Position numbers and translations under genes: made by a program. From an uncultured Collinsella sp. (GTDB taxonomy: Bacteria; Actinomycetota; Coriobacteriia; Coriobacteriales; Coriobacteriaceae), in contig CATWVA010000060.1 of assembly GCA_958354105.1 (NCBI GenBank), positions 1 through 5,369 on the forward strand: a stretch of 5,369 bases of DNA, read 5' to 3'. The notes beneath the pieces were generated by a model. The model did no database searches. It worked only from the letters and a program-made list of their open reading frames with translations, and was not told the origin of the DNA. Each line of letters begins with the position of its first letter. Within the stretch, counting starts at the first letter, position 1. Below, in pieces: positions 1 to 5,227 of the stretch.

Positions 1-7
1 GGCCCGT

Positions 8-49
8 GGGTTATACCCTAAGAGCAAACCACCCTTTTTAAGGGTGGTT
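8..49. terminator. Tandem hairpins at left edge; possible terminator of the preceding gene
   Basis: A perfect 10-bp inverted repeat, AACCACCCTT (27-36) and AAGGGTGGTT (40-49), flanks a 3-nt loop. A smaller hairpin, GGGT-TAT-ACCC (8-18), lies just before it. The position, after an unseen upstream gene and before a new + strand gene, fits a transcription terminator. However, no run of T follows the strong stem on either strand, so intrinsic termination is not clearly supported. A subterminal hairpin of an IS200/IS605-type element is an alternative reading; no transposase is visible. The inverted repeats are seen directly; the role is inferred. Confidence 0.4.
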
Positions 50-56
50 CTGATTA

Positions 57-85
57 CTGTCGCATATGCGCCCGGGTAATAAAAT
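57..85 (+). promoter_or_regulatory. Candidate promoter for the binding-protein/cyclase operon
   Basis: A TAAAAT box (80-85) matches the -10 consensus at five of six positions. A weak -35 (CTGTCG, 57-62) lies 17 nt upstream. Transcription would start near position 92, which is downstream of the ATG codons at 66 and 84 and upstream of the GTG at 120. If real, this promoter would force use of the GTG start. The -35 is poor, so the call is tentative. Confidence 0.28.
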
Positions 86-107
86 GAACTCCGACTGCTG
101 TTTCGAT

Positions 108-116
108 GAAAGGGGG
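108..116 (+). promoter_or_regulatory. Ribosome binding site supporting the GTG start at 120
   Basis: GAAAGGGGG ends 3 nt before the GTG at 120-122, with its AGG core (111-113) 6 nt away. Neither in-frame ATG upstream (66 or 84) has a comparable purine-rich site. The ATG at 84 has only a GGG inside CCCGGG. This favours GTG 120 as the translation start. Confidence 0.45.
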
Positions 117-119
117 CAC

Positions 120-956
120 GTGCCCAGACGCATCAAGCGGGCCACCATCGTCTCGTTTACGCTCATACTCCTTGTTGCCGTCTGTGCGGGCGCCCTGACG
201 TATACCGTTCGAAGCAGTTCTTCCTCCTCGAATGAAGCCGATAGAGATCTCCCGGTGCTCAAAATCGGCGTTACGGATAACGACCCCTATGTGTATGTCG
301 ATACCACGGGCGATTACGCCGGTATCGATATCGACATCGCCCGCGAGGCCTGCAAGCGTGCGGGGCTCAAGCCACAGTTTGTCGATATTGACTGGAACGA
401 TCGCGACCGGCTGCTCAAAAACGGTGATATCGATTGCCTGTGGTGTGACTATTCTCCCTGTTATCGCGAGGATAAGTATTACTGGACCGAGCCGTATCTA
501 ACCGTGACGGTCTCGGTTGCCGCCAAGAAAACGAGTGGCATCAAGTCCTTGGCACATCTCGATGGAAGTAAGACCATTGCGGTGATTGCGGGTTCGGTGA
601 GTGAACGCCGATTGCTTGCGGGGGATTTGGGGGTCTCGTCGGACGTTCAAATCAAATCATATGGCTCTGCCGAACTCTGCAAAGCCGCTCTAGTCAAAGG
701 GTACGTTGACTGCTGGATGGCGGATGTCCAGTCGCTTGACCGACTCGTTGCTCAGTATCCCGGCGTTTACCGTGTGTTTGCCGACAATGTTATGACGGTT
801 GACCTGGGCGTCGCGTTTGATGACAGCTATGAAGGATCGGTCGTAAAGGATCTCAATACCGCGCTGTTCGACATGGATCGAGATGGCACGATTGACCGTA
901 TTGTGGGCAATTACAAGACAGGAGCGACGACGGGCGGGCAAGGAGGAAATTCATGA
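120..956 (+). CDS. Family 3 extracellular solute-binding protein, probable ligand sensor partner
   Basis: Protein of 278 residues from the GTG start; in-frame ATGs at 66 and 84 would add 18 or 12 residues. The N-terminus is basic (PRRIKR), followed by a hydrophobic segment (about residues 8-30) and a six-serine linker. An AGA (23-25) could be a signal peptidase I site; VAVC (19-22) is a poor lipobox. The protein may therefore be anchored or released. From about residue 45 it reads as an SBP_bac_3 (PBP type 2) fold: an LKIGV opening strand, GDYAGIDIDIAREA, WTEPY after a conserved Arg (R116), and an Asp (D202) in the second lobe. In HisJ-type proteins the equivalent Arg and Asp hold the ligand's carboxylate and amino groups, so an amino acid or similar small ligand is plausible. 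Length is normal for the family. No permease or ATPase follows; the stop overlaps the start of a diguanylate cyclase. Specificity cannot be read from the sequence. Confidence 0.85.
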   Translation: MPRRIKRATIVSFTLILLVAVCAGALTYTVRSSSSSSNEADRDLPVLKIGVTDNDPYVYVDTTGDYAGIDIDIAREACKRAGLKPQFVDIDWNDRDRLLKNGDIDCLWCDYSPCYREDKYYWTEPYLTVTVSVAAKKTSGIKSLAHLDGSKTIAVIAGSVSERRLLAGDLGVSSDVQIKSYGSAELCKAALVKGYVDCWMADVQSLDRLVAQYPGVYRVFADNVMTVDLGVAFDDSYEGSVVKDLNTALFDMDRDGTIDRIVGNYKTGATTGGQGGNS

Positions 957-2752
957 CAACTGATGAGCACCGCTTGAGTCGAAAGACTCTGAACGTCATA
1001 GCTGCCAGCGTTATTGTCAGCGCCGTCTTGTTAGGCCTGTTGTATACGGTTGGAACCCATCGCTGCCTCGAAAAAACGCTTGGGTTTGGCCAAGAAACCA
1101 TGGTGTTTTTGGAGAACGCTTGCGAAAAATATGACCGCTACGAACAGGGGAGAAAAACCGAGGCGACGCACGATTTGCTCGCCGCGGTCGAATCGTTTGT
1201 GACGTTCCTGTCCTCTGATCGCGTTGAGGTTAACGACGATCTTATCGAGCAATTTGTCCATGCCGAGAACCTTTCGGGGCTGATGGTCATGGACTCCGAT
1301 GGCCATATGGCTGCCCACTACGACATCGATGGTCGCGATCCGCTCATGTTGTGGCGAGATGAGTTGGCCTGTTCGCCGGTCGCATCGATGTATCAAGGTT
1401 CCAAAGTGACCTACTCAACTGTCGATGAGCGCCGTGGTGTCGTTTTTGCCGTCTGTGCTGTTCCGTATGGCGACGGCGTTGCCCTGGCATACCGCTCACT
1501 TGTTTCCGATACGGCGGACGACTATTCATATGCCATAGCCGACGTGCTTTCGAACAGTACCTTCCACCAGGGTCCCACGGTGCTTGTTATGGAGGATGCG
1601 GAGATTGTCTCATCCAACAGTGCCGATGCTGACGTGTCGCTCGCCCGACTCCTCACCAGCGTAGGAGTTAAGTGGAAAGACGACGGCCTGACGCGCATCG
1701 AATATCGAGGAGACGAATGGTATGCCGTGCGTGCGGCATATAAGGACTACCGCCTGTTTGCGCTATATCCCAAATCAGAGGTCATGTCTGACAGGATTTC
1801 ATTTGTCGCCGTCGGCGTCTTGGTGTGTCTTGCGTTTTGGGTCGTGGTGCTGTTGGCTCGAAATATCGTTGACCACCGCAATTTGGTCGAAAAGGATAAA
1901 CAGCTCGGCATTATCAATGCCATAAGCGCCATCTACGATTCGACCTTCCTTTTGCATCTCGACACCCTCGAGATCGAGGGGATCAATATGTCGCCGGCGA
2001 TAGCGAAGATATTTGCCGAGCACAGCGAGGCATATGACTTTATGGACACGGTCTGCCGGGATATCGTGAGCCCCGAAAGCCGCGAAGCGGTTGTGGGACT
2101 CGTAGATATAAGTTCGATTCGTGAACGTATGGAGGGCGTACCGTACTTGGCTGCCGAGGTGCGAGATTGTCGAGGCGCTTGGTACTCGCTACAGGTTGTC
2201 CCCCAGCATCGCGATGAGCAAGGCCGGCTGGAGTCGGTCGTCGTGGCGACGCACAACATATCGATGGTCAAGCATGCCGAGGAGCTGTCATATCAAGACA
2301 AACTGACGGGGCTTCGCAACCGCAACTATCTTGAATCGCGCGGAGATAGCCTGGTAAACGAGGACTTGCCCGTGAGCGTGATTATGTTGGACTGCAATTA
2401 TCTCAAGCGGACCAACGACATCTATGGTCACGAGATGGGGGATGAACTGCTGCGACGGACGGCGTCCGTGCTGCGGCGGGTGGCTGGTGCGGATTATCTG
2501 CCGATGCGCCTTGGCGGCGACGAGTTTTTGCTGGTTTGCCCCCATACTGACAACGAGTCTGCGCTCGGGCTGGAACAGGATCTTCGTCTCGGTCTTGCCG
2601 CGGTAAGCGATGAGGCCCTGACGGTCAGCGCATCGATTGGCGTGGCGACCGTCGAGACGGCTGGAAATACGCTGGCCGATGTATATCGTGTCGCCGACCA
2701 CAATATGTATCGGGAGAAGCGCACGGTCCACGCGCGGGGTGCGGACTGCTAA
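953..2752 (+). CDS. Transmembrane sensor diguanylate cyclase (extracytoplasmic sensor-PAS-GGDEF)
   Basis: A 599-residue membrane protein predicted to make cyclic di-GMP from two GTP. Membrane helix 1 spans about 12-33 and helix 2 about 282-304. The outside region of about 250 residues has two PAS-like lobes (beginning near 107 and 209), resembling a double Cache sensor, though this is by pattern only. A cytoplasmic PAS domain follows (about 320-438), then GGDEF (about 445-597). The catalytic motifs are present: DKLTGLRNRN (449-458), metal-binding D480 in the D-x-N variant DCNYLK, TNDIYGHEMGDELL, GGDEF (521-525), SIGVAT and a C-terminal MYREKR. The inhibitory RxxD I-site is not conserved (GADY there). 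The start is set by AGGAGG (941-946), 6 nt before ATG, and the ATGA overlap implies translational coupling to the binding protein. There is no EAL or HD-GYP domain. Activity is strongly expected; the signal sensed is inferred only. Confidence 0.92.
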   Translation: MTTDEHRLSRKTLNVIAASVIVSAVLLGLLYTVGTHRCLEKTLGFGQETMVFLENACEKYDRYEQGRKTEATHDLLAAVESFVTFLSSDRVEVNDDLIEQFVHAENLSGLMVMDSDGHMAAHYDIDGRDPLMLWRDELACSPVASMYQGSKVTYSTVDERRGVVFAVCAVPYGDGVALAYRSLVSDTADDYSYAIADVLSNSTFHQGPTVLVMEDAEIVSSNSADADVSLARLLTSVGVKWKDDGLTRIEYRGDEWYAVRAAYKDYRLFALYPKSEVMSDRISFVAVGVLVCLAFWVVVLLARNIVDHRNLVEKDKQLGIINAISAIYDSTFLLHLDTLEIEGINMSPAIAKIFAEHSEAYDFMDTVCRDIVSPESREAVVGLVDISSIRERMEGVPYLAAEVRDCRGAWYSLQVVPQHRDEQGRLESVVVATHNISMVKHAEELSYQDKLTGLRNRNYLESRGDSLVNEDLPVSVIMLDCNYLKRTNDIYGHEMGDELLRRTASVLRRVAGADYLPMRLGGDEFLLVCPHTDNESALGLEQDLRLGLAAVSDEALTVSASIGVATVETAGNTLADVYRVADHNMYREKRTVHARGADC

Positions 2753-2801
2753 TCTTGCCCCCGCGAGTCCATGCATCGTAGGATGTTGAATCGGTGCTTG
2801 C

Positions 2802-2838
2802 GATAATAAGTCGGCCCAGGCGGGGATAATAGACGTCT
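2802..2838 (+). promoter_or_regulatory. Candidate -10 and palindrome upstream of the TSCPD gene
   Basis: Two GATAAT boxes (2802-2807 and 2825-2830) each match the -10 consensus at five of six positions. No convincing -35 lies 16-18 nt before either one. The second is followed immediately by the 8-bp palindrome AGACGTCT (2831-2838), which would sit at the start of transcription and could be an operator. A promoter somewhere in the 113-nt gap is likely because the cyclase gene upstream ends a separate functional unit. The exact site is uncertain. Confidence 0.25.
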
Positions 2839-2850
2839 GAAATTTCTTTC

Positions 2851-2865
2851 TGAGAGGGGATCTCA
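2851..2865 (+). promoter_or_regulatory. Ribosome binding site in a small hairpin loop
   Basis: TGAGA (2851-2855) and TCTCA (2861-2865) are inverted repeats around GGGGA, the likely Shine-Dalgarno core, and abut the ATG at 2866. The core would be displayed in the loop of a 5-bp stem. Such a stem is weak and may simply be chance. The AGAGGGGA run clearly supports ATG 2866 as the start. Confidence 0.4.
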
Positions 2866-3129
2866 ATGATTAGTTTTGACTACAAGCCGCAGGGTGTATG
2901 CTCTCGCAATATTCACCTCAATCTCTCTGACGATGGCAGCAAGGTGCTGGGCGTTGAGTTTACCGGCGGCTGTGACGGCAATCTCAAGGCAATCTCCAAG
3001 TTAGTCGAGGGTGCTCCTGCCGATCGCGTAATCGAGGTTCTCGCCGGTAATACCTGCGGTATGAAAAAGACCTCTTGCGCCGATCAGCTTACGCGCGCTA
3101 TCGAGGCCGCTCGCGCCGAGATCGCCTAA
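2866..3129 (+). CDS. Small four-cysteine TSCPD domain protein (TIGR03905-type)
   Basis: An 87-residue soluble protein with four cysteines at 12, 36, 64 and 71, in the contexts GVCS, GGCDGN, NTCG and TSCADQL. The last is a variant of the TSCPD signature, with Ala in place of Pro. The pattern GVEFTGGCDGNLKAI followed by NTCG and TSC is typical of the small TIGR03905 family. That family is related to the cysteine-rich C-terminal domain of B12-dependent ribonucleotide reductases. The four cysteines suggest metal binding, probably zinc, but the family's function is unknown to me and nothing here assigns one. No signal peptide or membrane segment is seen. It is full length for the family. Its TAA stop shares a base with the ATG of the next gene (TAATG), so the two are probably co-translated. 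Confidence 0.88.
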   Translation: MISFDYKPQGVCSRNIHLNLSDDGSKVLGVEFTGGCDGNLKAISKLVEGAPADRVIEVLAGNTCGMKKTSCADQLTRAIEAARAEIA

Positions 3130-4340
3130 TGGGTATCGCCGACCACATCAAGAATGGAATATCGCGCCGTGGCTTTGTGCTCGGCGGTGCTGCCGCGGGC
3201 GCTGCCACGGTGCTTGCCGGTTGCTCGAAAAAAACGGGCACCAGCGACGATGCCGCCGGCGAGCCGCAGGTTATCAAGGACGATTCGAAGATTGTCTCGA
3301 TCACTGATGAGTACGAAGCTGTTGATATCGATCTTGAGCCGGCGGCGTCGTGGACGCTGCCGCTGGGCACGCTGCTGTACTACTGCGATGGCGACTACGC
3401 CGCCGCGATGATGGCGCCTGCTTCTGCTCTGCATGCCAATACGCTTGGTGTGCTCAACCTGGGCGATGGCTCGCTTACCACATTAATCGAGGATCCTATC
3501 GAGGGCACGGGATATGCTTTTTACGATGTCCGTGCCGGCGATGGCGTGTTTGCGTGGGTTGAGATGAACTTTGCCAATTCATCGTGGAAGCTCTACGCTC
3601 AAAATCTGTCGGGCGCTTCGCTCTCTGGCGACGTGGCTGAGCTCGATCGAGGTGGCAAGGACTATGATCCGCCCCTGTTTACGGCGTTCGGGTCATCGGT
3701 CATCTGGTATAAAATGCCTTCGGCAGGCGGCAATAAAACGAGTAGTGATTCGTTTTGCTATCGTCGCTCGCTTGATGAATCCAAGGCCGAGGTAATTTGG
3801 AAATCGATGGGCCGCTTTGCATCGGCCCCGCGCGCGAGCGACGGCATTTTGACCATCTCGCCGCGTGTCCGCAACGACGAAGGCGTCTACTATGGCATAA
3901 CGGCAATCGATCTGACCGATGGCAACAACACCAAACGTGCCCAGCTAGTCCTTCCCTCGTCAGTCTCGCCTTTCGAGGCCGTATATATGGGCGATACCTT
4001 CGTGTTTTCTATCGAGGCGACCTATAGTGACGTGGGCAGCCTGGGCAACATGGGCACGTATATCGGTAATGAGGGAGGGCCATACCTCTTTCTGTCCCGC
4101 GAGCCGCTCGCATGTGCTGCCGGCAAGAAGAATAAATATCTCGTTAAGGTACAGGCATCGCATTTTCTCATCGACACCTCTGCCAAGACCTATGGCTCGC
4201 TGTTGTCGCCCGACCGCGCTTTGGAATATGGCGATTATCCAGCTACGGCGGGAAAATCGGACTCATTCCTTACGTACGCCACGGTGCGCAACAGCCAGGG
4301 TATACCCGAGACGGTCACCGCACGCCTATTCTCTCTTTAA
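3129..4340 (+). CDS. Tat-signal lipoprotein, beta-propeller-like, function unknown
   Basis: A 403-residue exported protein. The N-terminus carries a twin-arginine motif (SRRGFV, residues 12-17), a Gly/Ala-rich hydrophobic stretch, then a lipobox LAGC with the lipidated Cys at 32. It is thus predicted to cross by the Tat pathway, folded, and be anchored to the outer face of the membrane. A Ser/Asp/Lys-rich linker follows. The rest is rich in short beta-strands with recurring hydrophobic-aromatic patterns, such as GDGVFAWV (137-144), SSVIWYKM (near 189), SDGILTIS (near 237) and MGDTFVFS (287-294). These have the look of TolB/WD-type propeller blades; this is a fold guess, not a family match. 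There is no catalytic motif I recognise. ATG 3129 is chosen because it overlaps the previous stop (TAATG) and gives a proper signal peptide; an upstream TTG at 3075 does not. Its only clear neighbour clue is coupling to the TSCPD gene. Confidence 0.8.
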   Translation: MGIADHIKNGISRRGFVLGGAAAGAATVLAGCSKKTGTSDDAAGEPQVIKDDSKIVSITDEYEAVDIDLEPAASWTLPLGTLLYYCDGDYAAAMMAPASALHANTLGVLNLGDGSLTTLIEDPIEGTGYAFYDVRAGDGVFAWVEMNFANSSWKLYAQNLSGASLSGDVAELDRGGKDYDPPLFTAFGSSVIWYKMPSAGGNKTSSDSFCYRRSLDESKAEVIWKSMGRFASAPRASDGILTISPRVRNDEGVYYGITAIDLTDGNNTKRAQLVLPSSVSPFEAVYMGDTFVFSIEATYSDVGSLGNMGTYIGNEGGPYLFLSREPLACAAGKKNKYLVKVQASHFLIDTSAKTYGSLLSPDRALEYGDYPATAGKSDSFLTYATVRNSQGIPETVTARLFSL

Positions 4341-4399
4341 GCTTAGAGGGGTTAAAAAGGCGCCAACAGGGGAATAAACGCGTTGTAATTGTGAGTACC

Positions 4400-4438
4400 G
4401 CCCGCCGAGCTGCCGCGTCATAGTGGCATCCGGCGGGC
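4400..4438. terminator. GC-rich hairpin between lipoprotein gene and two-component genes
   Basis: GCCCGCCG (4400-4407) pairs with CGGCGGGC (4431-4438). Inside, TGCCGC (4411-4416) pairs with GTGGCA (4423-4428, one G-U pair), leaving a 3/2-nt internal loop and a 6-nt terminal loop. It sits in the gap after the lipoprotein gene, where a terminator is expected. The following bases (TCAGGTGCG) are not a U tract, so it may be a weak or factor-assisted terminator, or a structured leader of the regulator gene. The pairing is seen directly; the function is inferred. Confidence 0.45.
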
Positions 4439-4448
4439 TCAGGTGCGT

Positions 4449-4454
4449 TAAAAT
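4449..4454 (+). promoter_or_regulatory. Candidate -10 box for the response regulator operon
   Basis: TAAAAT matches the -10 consensus at five of six positions and lies 40 nt before the regulator ATG. The sequence 16-18 nt upstream falls within the GC-rich hairpin arm and has no -35 resemblance. The promoter would need an activator or would be weak. Low certainty. Confidence 0.25.
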
Positions 4455-4479
4455 GGGCTTGTTCTTAGCTGATTGAGAC

Positions 4480-4486
4480 AGGGGGG
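4480..4486 (+). promoter_or_regulatory. Ribosome binding site fixing the response regulator start
   Basis: AGGGGGG lies 7 nt before the ATG at 4494. It falls inside the seven-codon extension that would begin at TTG 4473, so it argues for ATG 4494 as the true start. Confidence 0.6.
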
Positions 4487-4493
4487 CCGTGTT

Positions 4494-5216
4494 ATGGCTT
4501 CAGATGCAAAAAAGATTCTGCTGGTCGAGGATGAGAAGGCAATCCGTGACGCCGTCGCTGCCTATCTCGAGCGCGAAGGCTACTGGGTTGTGGGTGTCGG
4601 CGACGGCCAGTCCGCGATCGAGGAGTTCGAGAAGCATCAGTTTGACCTGGTCGTGCTCGACCTTATGCTCCCCAAGATCCCCGGCGAGCGCGTTTGCCGC
4701 ACCATTCGCGATACCTCGGATGTCCCCATCATCATGCTGACTGCCAAGGGCGAGATCGAGGACCGTATTATCGGTCTTGAGCTCGGCGCCGACGACTATC
4801 TGATTAAGCCGTTCTCGCCGCGCGAGCTTGTCGCGCGCGTACGCGCCTTGTTCCGCCGTGCCCATCAGGCCGACGAGCCAGCCGTCGAGGTACTCGACTT
4901 CGGCGATCTGGTCATCGATATCTCGGGCCACAAGATTTTGGTCGAGGGCAAGGAAGTCGACCTGACGGCTTCCGAGTTTAAGCTGCTCACCACGCTTGCC
5001 CGTCACCCCGGTCGCGTCTACAACCGCATGGAGCTGGTCGAGAAGGTGCTCGGCTACGACTTTGAGGGCTATGAGCGCACCATCGATAGCCACGTGAAGA
5101 ACCTTCGCGCCAAGCTGGGCGATGATCCCAAGAAGCCCAAGTGGCTCTACACCGTCCACGGTGTCGGCTATCGCTTCGAGGCTCCGGCCAAGACCGATAA
5201 GTCGGACGAGAAATAG
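4494..5216 (+). CDS. OmpR/PhoB-family response regulator
   Basis: A 240-residue two-component response regulator, full length for the class. The receiver domain (about 7-121) has the acidic pair E12/D13, phospho-acceptor D56 in VVLDLMLP, switch Thr T83 in MLTAKG and invariant K105 in IKPFSPREL. A short linker leads to the winged-helix DNA-binding domain (about 132-229). It contains LTASEFKLL (157-165), the recognition helix with RTIDSHVKNLRAKL (195-208) and the C-terminal wing hairpin VHGVGYRFE (221-229). A charged tail ends the protein. On phosphorylation it should dimerise and bind direct repeats in target promoters; its targets are unknown. ATG 4494 is supported by its ribosome binding site. 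The next gene begins 11 nt after the stop, as in a regulator-kinase operon. Codon use here is more strongly biased than in the first two genes, fitting higher expression. It resembles PhoP/WalR/RegX3-type regulators, but no specific gene name is justified. Confidence 0.96.
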   Translation: MASDAKKILLVEDEKAIRDAVAAYLEREGYWVVGVGDGQSAIEEFEKHQFDLVVLDLMLPKIPGERVCRTIRDTSDVPIIMLTAKGEIEDRIIGLELGADDYLIKPFSPRELVARVRALFRRAHQADEPAVEVLDFGDLVIDISGHKILVEGKEVDLTASEFKLLTTLARHPGRVYNRMELVEKVLGYDFEGYERTIDSHVKNLRAKLGDDPKKPKWLYTVHGVGYRFEAPAKTDKSDEK

Positions 5217-5227
5217 GGAAATCACAT

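Noticed and set aside
174..185. Lipobox in the solute-binding protein (VAVC)
   Set aside because: The residue before Cys is Val rather than Gly, Ala or Ser, so lipid modification is not well supported.
120..2752. Horizontal transfer suggested by the looser codon bias of the first two genes
   Set aside because: The difference from the regulator gene is modest and can be explained by lower expression; no mobility gene flanks the pair within the window.
2757..2825. Long-range pairing GCCCCCGC/GCGGGG as a terminator after the cyclase gene
   Set aside because: The loop would be over 50 nt and no U tract follows; chance pairing in GC-rich DNA is more likely.
2288..2866. 192-codon open frame on the minus strand
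   Set aside because: It lies opposite the GGDEF domain and has no credible motif; the + strand coding evidence is decisive.
3075..3128. TTG start extending the lipoprotein upstream
   Set aside because: It would overlap the TSCPD gene by 54 nt and place an Arg-rich segment before an otherwise normal Tat signal peptide.
4473..4493. TTG start extending the response regulator by seven codons
   Set aside because: The extension contains the ribosome binding site of ATG 4494 and encodes nothing conserved in receiver domains.
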